Assembly (NCBI GenBank): GCA_946631295.1
Contig: CAMOZY010000005.1
Span: forward strand, 1-64,000
Direction: 5' to 3'
Length of the DNA stretch: 64,000 nucleotides
Origin: an uncultured Lachnospiraceae bacterium
GTDB taxonomy: Bacteria > Bacillota > Clostridia > Lachnospirales > Lachnospiraceae
The notes under the pieces were generated by a model that was not told the DNA's origin, did no database searches, and saw only the letters and a list, made by a program, of their open reading frames with translations. Below are positions 1 to 7,844 of this stretch, piece after piece; the first letter of the stretch is position 1; the number at the start of each line of letters is the position of its first letter. Position numbers and translations under genes: made by a program.

Positions 1-1
1 A

Positions 2-88
2 GAAGAAAAGCACGACGATATCCCCGAGAGCTTCTTCCTCAACAAGGGATCGATCGATGACGTCGTAGAAGCTTACAACGCAAAATAA
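2..88 (+). CDS. atpD: F1-ATPase beta subunit, C-terminal fragment
   Basis: Only the last 28 codons are in the window; the gene begins upstream. The reading frame ends in the pattern IPESFFLNKGSIDDVVEAY, typical of the C-terminus of the catalytic beta subunit of F1Fo ATP synthase. The next gene, 13 bases downstream, is the epsilon subunit, which is the usual last gene of the atp operon, so context and residues agree. The beta subunit binds and converts nucleotide in the cytoplasmic F1 head. Confidence 0.85.
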   Translation, partial: EEKHDDIPESFFLNKGSIDDVVEAYNAK

Positions 89-101
89 GGATTAAGACTA
101 A

Positions 102-503
102 ATGGATAAGTTCAAAGTCAGGATTGTCACTCCCGAGAGAGTCTTCTACGAGGGAGAGGCGGACATGGTAGAAATGAATACCACTGAAGGGCAGATCGGC
201 TGTTATCCGGGACATATACCGCTTACAGTCATAGTTAAGCCGGGCGTCCTGAATATTCATGATAACGGCGAGATCAAGACCGCTGCTCTTCATGCCGGAT
301 TTGCCGAAATACTTCCCGATTCCTTCAATATCCTTGCAGAGACTGTCGAGTGGAAGGATGAGATAGACGAGGAACGTGCAAGAGCCGCAATGGAGAGGGC
401 AAAGAAGAGACTCGAAAGTAAGACCGATGTTGATGATCTTGAACGCTCACGCTATGAGACAGCTCTTCAGAGAGCGATCACCAGGATCGATGCACTGAAA
501 TGA
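102..503 (+). CDS. atpC: F1-ATPase epsilon subunit
   Basis: This 133-residue protein matches the epsilon subunit in length and layout. The N-terminal beta-sandwich covers roughly residues 1-85, starting with FKVRIVTPERVFYEGEADM and containing the conserved GQIGCYPGHIPL stretch. A helical hairpin follows (about 90-133), rich in Arg, Glu and Ala. Epsilon links the central stalk to F1 and can inhibit ATP hydrolysis. An AGGA-type ribosome site precedes the ATG. It lies 13 bases after atpD and is followed by an intrinsic terminator, so it closes the atp operon. Confidence 0.95.
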   Translation: MDKFKVRIVTPERVFYEGEADMVEMNTTEGQIGCYPGHIPLTVIVKPGVLNIHDNGEIKTAALHAGFAEILPDSFNILAETVEWKDEIDEERARAAMERAKKRLESKTDVDDLERSRYETALQRAITRIDALK

Positions 504-523
504 TAAGAACAGATTAAAGAAGA

Positions 524-565
524 CCCGCGATCTGCCTTTGTAGACCGCGGGATTCTTTTGTTTTA
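524..565 (+). terminator. Intrinsic terminator after atpC
   Basis: A 10-bp stem (524-533 with 542-551, one A/C mismatch) with a loop of about 8 bases is followed by a T-rich run at 553-564. It ends the atp operon. Confidence 0.85.
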
Positions 566-579
566 TAATACTTTCTGTT
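564..579 (+). promoter_or_regulatory. -10 element directly before a gene without SD
   Basis: A perfect TATAAT lies at 564-569, overlapping the end of the terminator T-run. The predicted transcription start (about 576) is only about 4 bases before the ATG at 580. No purine-rich ribosome site is visible, and a convincing -35 was not found. This suggests a leaderless or near-leaderless transcript. Confidence 0.45.
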
Positions 580-3129
580 ATGAAAAAATTACTCTTGAAA
601 ATACTGGTCTACACAGCGGTATTCTTCATTTTCCTTCTGATCTTCGGGAAGATTGCGAGCCGTGAGCAGATCAATAATACCGTCGACATGGATCCGGCAT
701 CCCAGCCGGTCATTTACATGTCTATCGGCGATATAACCTATAACATGATGCGCGGCTATTCCGGAAGCAGGGATCTGTCCTATGAAAGGAATTCCCTTTC
801 CTATCTCGATGAAAACAGGGAGCTTCCATTTGTTATCAATACCTTCGGTCAGAAGGTTTCATCTGCAGTATACGAGCTCAGAAACATCGAGGACGGCAGA
901 CTTATTGAAGACGGTGAGACTGAGCTTGGACTGAACATGATAGGAAATCCCGAGGGAAGGATCGTTTTCAAGGATCTGATGATACCCGGCGCGGAATATT
1001 CTCTTTCGATCAGGCTCGGAATGGAGGACGGAAGAGAACTGTATTATTATACCCGTGTCGTTTCGGGGGACAACTCCCTTGCCTATGATAAGATCGCCTA
1101 TGCAAAGTTTTTCCATGACTGCCTGTTTGACAAGCATGAAGCCGAGAAGATCAAGAAGCATCTTGAGACCAATTCATCTCTCAATGATAATTCCACCTTC
1201 GCACATGTGGACATTCATTCCTCATTTTCACAGATAACATACGGAGAGCTTGAAGTGTCTCCGTACGGTGAGCCTCTCATCTATCTTAGAGAGGATAACG
1301 GCACCAATGCCACCATATGTATCGATTACATGCTCCGTAACGGATATGGTACCGACATGACTGTATATATGGCCCATGAAGCGATAACCGTAAGATATAC
1401 GGATAAGTCCGTATACATCATGGCTTATGACAGGACAATGGAACAGATAACCAATCCTTTGAATATGTGCGTAAATGATAAGATCGTGCTCGGCATTGCA
1501 GGCGAAGATCCCGAGATGATGGAGAGTGCGGAGGGCGGATGCATAGCTTTCGTATCGGGCGGAAGACTCTTTTTATACAATGAGGCTTCGGGTAAGCTTG
1601 CATGTGCATACAGCTTCTACGATTACGGTGCATTCGACGTCAGGAACATCTGTGAAAAGCATGATATCAGAGTCCTCAGGGTCGAAGATAACGGCGATAT
1701 GTTTTTTGCCGTTTACGGCTATATGAACAGAGGAAAGCATGAAGGTGATGTCGGTATCGCACTGTATTCCTATAATGACCGCTACAATGAGATCAGTGAG
1801 ATCCTGTATATTCCGTATGACAAGTCGGCTGATATACTCGTCGAGGAAATGGAAAGACTCCTTTATATGAACTCATCGAACCATATCTATATGGCGATGG
1901 AAAATGCGGTTTATATGGTCGATATTGAGGCTATGACAGTATCCGCGACCGGTATGTACAGATCGGTGGATGCACTTCAGACAAGCGATGACCAGAGATA
2001 CATAGTTACTGCGGGAGAACCCGGGGTGGCCGTTAATGAGCTTACGGTAACTGATCTTGAAAATGAAACCGCAGTCAAGATCTCAGCGGGAAGCAGTGAG
2101 TATATAAGATTCCTCGGCTTTATAGGGGAAGACATGATATACGGCATGGTCCGCTACAACGATGTTCAGGTAGAAACCAGCGGAAATCTCCTGATGCCCA
2201 TGTACAGGATCTGTATCTGTGACGGAACGGGCAAGCTGATCAAGTATTACGAAAAGGACGGATTCTTTGTGACAGACGTGTCGATCGAACCCGGACATAT
2301 CCAGCTTACAAGATTATCCGGAACCACCGGTTCATATCAGATGGCATCTGATGACACCATCACGGCAAGCAGAGAGGATGAGTCCGGAAGAAACTATCTT
2401 TCCGTTGCGGTCATCGATAAGTTCGAAAGATATGTTCAGATCCAGACAAGGACAGCAATAAAGGTCAGGTCATTAAAGGTAACGACTCCAAGTGAGATCA
2501 TATCTGACAGTCTCTGCATTCTCGAACCTGACAAACCCGCGTCGGTAAAAAGATTCTATGTATATAACGCCGAAGGAATCTGCGGTATTTTCGTTACCGA
2601 AGCAGCAGCTGTTGAAGCTGCATATGAGATAGGCGGAACAGCGGTAGAAGAAAGCGGAAATGTTATCTGGAAATATGCTTCGAGAAAGACAGTAAGCCAG
2701 ATAATGGAGATAAAGGGAACGGGGATCGATGAAGGTGAAAGTTCCCTGAGCGTATGCATGGACGTGATGATGGGATACGAAGGTATCATAAGGAATTCTG
2801 AGGTCCTTCTTTCATCGGGAGATCCTGTCAGTGATATCCTTGCGGAAAATATGAATGACGTCACGGTGCTCGACCTTACCGGATGCACGATAGACCAGCT
2901 GTATTTTTATATCGACAATGATATTCCTGTAATGGCACTGTTACAGGGCGGAGGTGCGATCCTCATAACCGGACATAATGATAAGGAGCTTGTGATCATG
3001 GATCCTTCAACAGGCGAACTCGTTAAGAAGGATATTGAAAAAATGGAAAGCTTCTTTGAAAATAACGGCAATCAGTTCATAACATATGCATACTCCGGCG
3101 CAGAAGTCTGGGCGCGTAAGACGGCATAG
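580..3129 (+). CDS. Membrane-anchored protein with propeller-like region and C39-like peptidase domain
   Basis: No family was recognised for most of this 849-residue protein. Residues about 4-24 form an N-terminal transmembrane anchor (LLLKILVYTAVFFIFLLIF), so the bulk should be outside the cell. The middle (about 250-600) has repeated short beta-strand patterns with alternating Tyr/Asp/Gly, resembling a beta-propeller. The last 130 residues look like a papain-fold peptidase C39-like domain: Cys726 in a VCMDVMMGYEG context, His799 in a TGHNDKE context and Asp808 in MDPSTGE form a plausible triad. The true substrate is unknown. The start has no SD but precedes the anchor exactly. It stands alone between two terminators. 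The domain call is inference from motif spacing, so confidence is moderate. Confidence 0.6.
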   Translation: MKKLLLKILVYTAVFFIFLLIFGKIASREQINNTVDMDPASQPVIYMSIGDITYNMMRGYSGSRDLSYERNSLSYLDENRELPFVINTFGQKVSSAVYELRNIEDGRLIEDGETELGLNMIGNPEGRIVFKDLMIPGAEYSLSIRLGMEDGRELYYYTRVVSGDNSLAYDKIAYAKFFHDCLFDKHEAEKIKKHLETNSSLNDNSTFAHVDIHSSFSQITYGELEVSPYGEPLIYLREDNGTNATICIDYMLRNGYGTDMTVYMAHEAITVRYTDKSVYIMAYDRTMEQITNPLNMCVNDKIVLGIAGEDPEMMESAEGGCIAFVSGGRLFLYNEASGKLACAYSFYDYGAFDVRNICEKHDIRVLRVEDNGDMFFAVYGYMNRGKHEGDVGIALYSYNDRYNEISEILYIPYDKSADILVEEMERLLYMNSSNHIYMAMENAVYMVDIEAMTVSATGMYRSVDALQTSDDQRYIVTAGEPGVAVNELTVTDLENETAVKISAGSSEYIRFLGFIGEDMIYGMVRYNDVQVETSGNLLMPMYRICICDGTGKLIKYYEKDGFFVTDVSIEPGHIQLTRLSGTTGSYQMASDDTITASREDESGRNYLSVAVIDKFERYVQIQTRTAIKVRSLKVTTPSEIISDSLCILEPDKPASVKRFYVYNAEGICGIFVTEAAAVEAAYEIGGTAVEESGNVIWKYASRKTVSQIMEIKGTGIDEGESSLSVCMDVMMGYEGIIRNSEVLLSSGDPVSDILAENMNDVTVLDLTGCTIDQLYFYIDNDIPVMALLQGGGAILITGHNDKELVIMDPSTGELVKKDIEKMESFFENNGNQFITYAYSGAEVWARKTA

Positions 3130-3142
3130 AGTTTAAAAAATT

Positions 3143-3196
3143 AAGGGACGATTCTTCGTTTTGAAAAAACAAGGAATCGTCCCTTTGCTGTTTTTT
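3143..3196. terminator. Bidirectional terminator between convergent genes
   Basis: A perfect 12-bp stem (3143-3154 with 3174-3185) has T-runs on both sides: TTTTTT at 3191-3196 for the plus strand and an A-run at 3135-3140 that reads as T on the minus strand. It serves both the gene ending at 3129 and queT on the minus strand. Confidence 0.85.
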
Positions 3197-3210
3197 ATGT
3201 GATTTACGTT

Positions 3211-3783
3211 TTATACTTTTGCCTTAGGTGTATCCGTACTTTTTGCTTCCTTTGCTGGAATACCGAAAATCTGGCTTCTGAAAGGGAAGAGTGCATTGTA
3301 GAGTGCAAGTCCGAGAACCATGCAGCTGATGATCTCACCTGCGCCAACGGTCAGCATGAAGAACCAGATGGAACCTTCGAACTGGTAAACGAATGCAAGA
3401 ACGAAAGGTACGATCAGAGTATTTGCCACTATAGGAGGGATGGGAGCAAGGAACATGCTCTTTTTTCCGGGAATAAACTGCCGGTTTCCGTCTGCACGCT
3501 TATGTGTGAGCAGATAGGTAAATACTGCGCCGAGCAGAGTTGCGAGCGATCCGAAGATGACATCGAGAGGATGACAGCCTGTCAGGATATTGCTGACGAT
3601 ACATCCTACATAAAGTCCCGGTATTGCCGCGGGTGTGAATGCGGGAAGAATGGTAAGTGCTTCGGAGAAACGGACCTGGATAACCCCGCTTGCGAGGTTG
3701 AGTGAACCGGCTATAACGGTCAGCACGGTGTAGAGAGCAGCGATCACTGCACCCTGAGTGAGAAGTAGTACTTTTTTGTTCAT
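3211..3783 (-). CDS. queT: QueT queuosine-precursor transporter (ECF S component)
   Basis: This 190-residue integral membrane protein has 5-6 hydrophobic segments. It carries the QueT/DUF988 pattern: an N-terminal QGAVIAALYTVLT helix, the VRFSEALTILPAFTPAAIPGL segment, and GCIVSNILTGCHPLDVIFGS. In this family it acts as the substrate-binding component of an energy-coupling factor transporter for queuosine precursors, working with shared EcfA/EcfT proteins encoded elsewhere. The hydrophilic C-terminus (about 172-190) is Lys/Ala/Thr-rich. An AGAGG ribosome site lies 8-12 bases before the ATG. It is monocistronic, and the structured leader upstream fits riboswitch-type control. Confidence 0.88.
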   Translation of the reverse strand: MNKKVLLLTQGAVIAALYTVLTVIAGSLNLASGVIQVRFSEALTILPAFTPAAIPGLYVGCIVSNILTGCHPLDVIFGSLATLLGAVFTYLLTHKRADGNRQFIPGKKSMFLAPIPPIVANTLIVPFVLAFVYQFEGSIWFFMLTVGAGEIISCMVLGLALYNALFPFRSQIFGIPAKEAKSTDTPKAKV

Positions 3784-3880
3784 TTTTCTTTTCCTCTAGT
3801 TTTGTTTTTTAGGAACAGTACGAAAAAAATTACTTTTTAGGACTGTTCCGAAGTCAGGAAGGTTTCGAACTGACTTGATT
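3784..3880 (-). promoter_or_regulatory. Structured leader of queT, candidate preQ1-type riboswitch
   Basis: On the minus strand the leader contains a 7-bp hairpin (plus coordinates 3870-3876 with 3851-3857). Its loop GTTC (3867-3870) can pair with GAAC just after the stem (3845-3848), giving an H-type pseudoknot. That GAAC is also part of an alternative 8-bp hairpin (3842-3849 with 3812-3819) nearer the ribosome site. Two mutually exclusive folds upstream of queT are what a queuosine-precursor riboswitch would show. I cannot match it to a named preQ1 consensus, so the class is open. Confidence 0.4.
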
Positions 3881-3884
3881 AATG

Positions 3885-3893
3885 TGCTATAAT
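3885..3893 (+). promoter_or_regulatory. Extended -10 promoter for murC
   Basis: TG-C-TATAAT is an extended -10 on the plus strand with its TATAAT at 3888-3893. The -35 is weak. The start would fall near 3900, giving an 80-base leader before murC. The element lies back to back with the queT leader. Confidence 0.5.
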
Positions 3894-3982
3894 GTCTTAT
3901 TAAAGACACAAGGGACATATTATAGTATATAGAAGATTATGTCTACTAAAATATCTGTAAACTGTATTTTTGGAGAATGATC

Positions 3983-5377
3983 ATGTACACAATAGATTTT
4001 TCAAAGCCTGTTAAAGTTTACTTCGTGGGTATCGGCGGAATAAGCATGAGCGGACTTGCGGTTATCCTTAAGCGTGCGGGCTTTGACGTATCAGGATCGG
4101 ACCGTGACAGATCCGAGATGACCGAAAATCTTGAAAAGGAAGGCATCAGGGTCTTCTACGGACAAAAGAAGGAAAATATCTCAGCTGATACGGATGTTGC
4201 CGTACTGACCGCTGCGATCCGTCCTGATAACCCGGAATTCATGGAACTCGACCGCCTGAATATTCCCCGCCTTACAAGAGCGGAGCTTCTCGGCCAGCTG
4301 ATGCGCAACTACGGCACTTCCATCGCAATAAGCGGAACACACGGCAAGACTACCACAACGTCAATGATAAGCGAGATCCTTCTGGCAAAGGACTGTGATC
4401 CTACCATCTCCGTAGGCGGAATGCTCCCTGCAATCGGCGGAAATATCAGAGTCGGCGGAAGGGACTATTTTGTAACGGAAGCGTGCGAATATACCAACAG
4501 CTTCCTTTCTCTTTTCCCGGATATAGCTCTTATACTCAATGTTGAAGAAGATCATCTCGACTTTTTTAAGGATCTGGACGATATCAGGGCTTCGTTCAGA
4601 AAATTCGCCGATCTGATTCCCGAAAAAGGAACCCTCATAATCAATTCACATATTGAGAATCTGTCCTATTTTACCGAAGGGCTAAAGTGCAATATCCTTA
4701 CCTTCGGAAAAAAGAATGAAGACGGAGAAGCACCTGATTATACTGCTGAAAACATCACAACGGATTCGCTTGGAAATCCTTCCTTTGACATTATCGTTAA
4801 AGGTGAAAAGGCATTCAGGGTTCAGCTTTCGGTTCCCGGAGAGCACAATATCCTTAATGCACTTGCTGCATGTGCGTTTGCTGATGCTGCGGGCATTGAC
4901 AGATCTGTTACCGCCGCGGCACTTGAAAAATTCGAAGGAACCGACAGAAGATTCCAGAAAAAGGGTAAGATTTCAGGCGGTGTGACACTCATAGACGATT
5001 ATGCACATCATCCCACTGAGATAAGAGCTACCATGAAAGCTGCTCTTAACATGGAAAGAAAGACTCTCTGGGTTGTCTTCCAGCCCCATACATATACAAG
5101 GACCAAGGCCTTTTTCGACGATTTTGCAGATGCATTAAGCCTTGCCGACAAGGTGGTCCTTGCGGATATTTATGCTGCGAGGGAAACGGATACGCTCGGC
5201 ATGAGTTCGAAACTTCTGGCCGAAGCGATTGAAAAGAAGGGTACCGAAAGTTATTATTTCCCATCTTTTGAAGAAATTGAAAAATTCCTCCTGAAAAATT
5301 GCCAAGAGGGAGATGTGTTGATAACTATGGGAGCCGGAGATGTGTATAAAATAGGCGATTCGCTCCTCGGAAAGTAA
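3983..5377 (+). CDS. murC: UDP-N-acetylmuramate--L-alanine ligase
   Basis: MurC catalyses ATP-dependent addition of L-alanine to UDP-N-acetylmuramate, the first peptide step of peptidoglycan synthesis, in the cytoplasm. The 464 residues match the family length. The N-terminal Rossmann region reads VYFVGIGGISMSGLA (12-26). The Mur-ligase ATP loop SGTHGKTTTTS is at about 117-127. NVEEDHLDFF and DDYAHHPTEI carry the conserved metal and substrate residues, and FQPHTYTRT is the C-terminal domain signature. I chose ATG 3983 rather than 3977 because GGAG at 3972-3975 is 7 bases before 3983 but only 1 before 3977. No other mur genes are adjacent. Confidence 0.95.
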   Translation: MYTIDFSKPVKVYFVGIGGISMSGLAVILKRAGFDVSGSDRDRSEMTENLEKEGIRVFYGQKKENISADTDVAVLTAAIRPDNPEFMELDRLNIPRLTRAELLGQLMRNYGTSIAISGTHGKTTTTSMISEILLAKDCDPTISVGGMLPAIGGNIRVGGRDYFVTEACEYTNSFLSLFPDIALILNVEEDHLDFFKDLDDIRASFRKFADLIPEKGTLIINSHIENLSYFTEGLKCNILTFGKKNEDGEAPDYTAENITTDSLGNPSFDIIVKGEKAFRVQLSVPGEHNILNALAACAFADAAGIDRSVTAAALEKFEGTDRRFQKKGKISGGVTLIDDYAHHPTEIRATMKAALNMERKTLWVVFQPHTYTRTKAFFDDFADALSLADKVVLADIYAARETDTLGMSSKLLAEAIEKKGTESYYFPSFEEIEKFLLKNCQEGDVLITMGAGDVYKIGDSLLGK

Positions 5378-5388
5378 AAATGTCCACC

Positions 5389-5537
5389 TTATCCACGGGT
5401 TTTCGATTTAAGTAAATTGAAAATACCGTGGATTATTTAATTAACAGGTGGATATCTTTTTTCAGGACTTATGCGGACATTGCAGGTGTTATCCACCTTA
5501 TCCACCTAATCCACTTTTTTTATGCAGTTTTTCCACA
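5389..5537 (+). promoter_or_regulatory. Cluster of DnaA-box-like 9-mers
   Basis: The murC to dnaD interval (5378-5690) is non-coding and holds repeated copies of a 9-mer close to the DnaA box (TTATNCACA). Plus-strand copies are TTATCCACG 5389-5397, TTATCCACC 5489-5497, TTATCCACC 5498-5506, TAATCCACT 5507-5515 and TTTTCCACA 5529-5537. Minus-strand copies lie at 5428-5436 and 5447-5455. Three copies at 5489-5515 are directly head to tail. Only the last fits the consensus exactly; the others differ at one or more positions. It could be a DnaA-titration or regulatory array for the downstream replication genes. Confidence 0.55.
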
Positions 5538-5593
5538 GAGCCGTGATGAAATATAAATCGTCATTTTGTCCATTTAAAAGGACTGTCCCTATG

Positions 5594-5602
5594 TGGTATA
5601 AA
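5594..5602 (+). promoter_or_regulatory. Extended -10 promoter for the dnaD-dnaC-like operon
   Basis: TG-G-TATAAA at 5594-5602 is an extended -10, with no clear -35. It sits 57 bases after the last DnaA-box-like sequence and gives a leader of about 80 bases before the TTG start at 5691. Confidence 0.4.
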
Positions 5603-5690
5603 AGATGATGTCGTTTCAGCGTGTATTGTTTGTCTCAGGGGGTGAGCTTACGAAAAATGCTGAGAGATTCAGCGACCAGGGGGACATATT

Positions 5691-6824
5691 TTGTCACAGC
5701 TTACGATCTATCAGGACAGTTATATAAATGCGACGATCCTTTCGAACAGGTTCATCGATGAATATATGACGGATGCCAATGATGCCCAGCTTAAGGTGTA
5801 TCTGTATCTCGTACGTATGATGAGTGCAAATCTCGAAACCTCCGTCAGCGATATCGCGGACAGATTCAACTATACCGAGAAGGATGTCATCAGGGCGTTT
5901 AAATACTGGAAGGGCAAGGGGATACTTGACCTTGACACCGATGCAGCCGGCAATCTGACAGCCGTTCATCTTAAGAACCTTTGCAAGTGCGAGAGCATAG
6001 GCCCTTCGGTTGAAGAGACCCATCTTCCACAGTCGATCGTCACTCCCCAGACCATAGTTTCTTCCCTTGGAAGACAGACAGTTTTTGAGGAAAGAAATGA
6101 GGAAACAGCTAAAGCGGTGATCCCTGAGAAGCCTTCATATTCTTCACAGCAGATCAGGGATTTTAAGTCTTCTCATACTGCTTCCGAAAGCGGGATCGAT
6201 ATTTTCTATCTCGCCGAGGAATACCGGAAGAAGCCTCTTTCTCCGTCTGATGTAAGCACCATAATATATATCTGTGATGAGCTCGGATTTAACGATGAAC
6301 TTTTTGATCACCTCCTCCAGTACTGTGCATCAAGAGACAAATCCGATTTCAGATATATTGAAAAGGTTGCCATCTCATGGAAGGAGAAGGGGGTAACTAC
6401 ACCGGAAGAGGCTGATAACGCACCCGGCAGATATGACAGGAAGGTATATGAGATAATGAGGCATCTGGGAAAGACCGGCAATGCCCCTACCGACAGGGAA
6501 GTCTCCTATATCACGAGGTGGACAGGTGAATACGGTTTTTCGGATGATATAATACTGGAAGCCTGCGGAAGGACCGTTATGGCAACCGATAAGAACAGAT
6601 TCCAGTATGCGGACAGGATACTTAAGAGCTGGAAGGATAATGGTGTCGGAAGCCTGAAGGATGTTGAAGAACTCGACAGGGAGTTCAGCTCCAGGGAAAA
6701 GCCTAAGACGGGCAAGACCGATTCATCGGCAGCCGGTGCAAAATCCACCAATAATTTCAACAAGTTCTCCCAGAGAACCGATTATGATATGACAGAGCTT
6801 GAAAAAAAGCTCGTAAAGAATTAA
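5691..6824 (+). CDS. DnaD-domain replication initiation protein
   Basis: The 377-residue protein has an N-terminal winged-helix region (about 20-100, with LKVYLYLVRMM and VIRAFKYWKGKGILD). Two tandem DnaD-type C-terminal modules follow at about 165-240 and 245-320; both contain a W(K/T)-ending helix (ISWKEKG and KSWKDNG) and a hydrophobic core. In Firmicutes, DnaD helps open the origin and recruits the helicase loader. The start is a TTG: AGGGGG at 5678-5683 is 7 bases upstream and no ATG fits. The helicase-loader gene 35 bases downstream supports the role. The tail after 325 is Ser/Lys-rich and probably disordered. Confidence 0.85.
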   Translation: MSQLTIYQDSYINATILSNRFIDEYMTDANDAQLKVYLYLVRMMSANLETSVSDIADRFNYTEKDVIRAFKYWKGKGILDLDTDAAGNLTAVHLKNLCKCESIGPSVEETHLPQSIVTPQTIVSSLGRQTVFEERNEETAKAVIPEKPSYSSQQIRDFKSSHTASESGIDIFYLAEEYRKKPLSPSDVSTIIYICDELGFNDELFDHLLQYCASRDKSDFRYIEKVAISWKEKGVTTPEEADNAPGRYDRKVYEIMRHLGKTGNAPTDREVSYITRWTGEYGFSDDIILEACGRTVMATDKNRFQYADRILKSWKDNGVGSLKDVEELDREFSSREKPKTGKTDSSAAGAKSTNNFNKFSQRTDYDMTELEKKLVKN

Positions 6825-6858
6825 AGAACGTAGATGTCTGAAAAAACGGAGTTATCAG

Positions 6859-7830
6859 ATGGCACTTCAGAATGCGTCCTACGACAAGATACAGGAAGAA
6901 TATCTGCAGATAAGGCGTGAGAACGACCTGCTCTATGAAGAGAGGCTCACGGGTATCTATAAGGCACATCCGGAGCTTAAGGAAATTGATGACCGCATGG
7001 CGGATCTGCTCCTTAAGAAGGCTTTTGTCGCACTGAAGACAGATGAGGGACAGACTGCCGTAAAAAAGGTTGATGAAGAGATTGCCGCTGTTCATGCCAA
7101 AAGAGAGAGTCTGGCAGAGGCAGCAGGCGTTGATCCTTCATACCTCAGCAAGATATACACTTGTCCTTACTGTCACGACACCGGATACATTGAAAAAGAG
7201 GACGGCCCTGCCGAAAAGTGCAGATGTTTCAGGAAAAGAGAGTCCGAGATACTCCTTAAGGAATCGGGGATGTCCCAGATGCTTGAGAAGAACAATTTCT
7301 CCGTGATGAGGACGGATATCTTCGACGGCGAGACAAAAGAGCATTTTCTGAAAGCGGTTGATTTTTGTAAAGGTTTTATAAACTCCTTCGATACCGACTA
7401 CCGAAATATCATGTTTTGTGGTACAGTAGGTACCGGCAAAAGTTTCCTGAGCTCATGTATTGCCTCGGAGCTTCTTGCAACATATCACAGCGTCATATAT
7501 ATGAGTGCCAAGACACTCTTCGATACACTTGCAGAGGCTCAGTTTTCACCTGAGAAGGTGCCTGAGACCGAAGCCGTAAAAGAGCGTATATATGAATGCG
7601 ATCTTCTCATAATTGACGATCTTGGCACCGAGATGACGAATTCTTTTGTGGGAACAGAGCTTTTTACGATCATAAATGAGAGATATAACTCCAGAAGATC
7701 CGTGATAATCTCCACGAATCTCGAGCTTTCTCTTTTAAGAGACCGTTATTCCGACAGGATCTTTTCAAGGCTGACGGGCTCATATGATATATTAAAACTT
7801 AGCGGACCGGACCTGAGGTCTGCGCTATAA
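6859..7830 (+). CDS. DnaC/DnaI-like helicase loader ATPase
   Basis: This is a 323-residue AAA+ ATPase of the DnaC/DnaI/IstB group. The N-terminal 90 residues are helical. A small zinc-binding motif follows (Cys102, Cys105, Cys121, Cys123). The Walker A motif GTVGTGKS is at 188-195, Walker B DLLIIDDLG at about 248-256, and the sensor-like ISTNLELS and Arg-rich SDRIFSRL near 280-310. It should load the replicative helicase at the origin. It directly follows the DnaD-type gene, which is typical of Firmicutes primosome operons. An IstB transposition helper is less likely because no transposase is present. Confidence 0.88.
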   Translation: MALQNASYDKIQEEYLQIRRENDLLYEERLTGIYKAHPELKEIDDRMADLLLKKAFVALKTDEGQTAVKKVDEEIAAVHAKRESLAEAAGVDPSYLSKIYTCPYCHDTGYIEKEDGPAEKCRCFRKRESEILLKESGMSQMLEKNNFSVMRTDIFDGETKEHFLKAVDFCKGFINSFDTDYRNIMFCGTVGTGKSFLSSCIASELLATYHSVIYMSAKTLFDTLAEAQFSPEKVPETEAVKERIYECDLLIIDDLGTEMTNSFVGTELFTIINERYNSRRSVIISTNLELSLLRDRYSDRIFSRLTGSYDILKLSGPDLRSAL

Positions 7831-7844
7831 CAGGAGATTTATCA

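Noticed and set aside
3199-3705. 168-codon plus-strand ORF opposite queT
   Set aside because: It is the antisense shadow of a clear QueT membrane protein, is Cys-rich and has no ribosome site.
5378-5690. The DnaA-box array as the chromosomal origin oriC
   Set aside because: Genes on both sides are mainly on the plus strand, there is no dnaA/dnaN nearby and no strand switch, so a titration or regulatory role is more likely.
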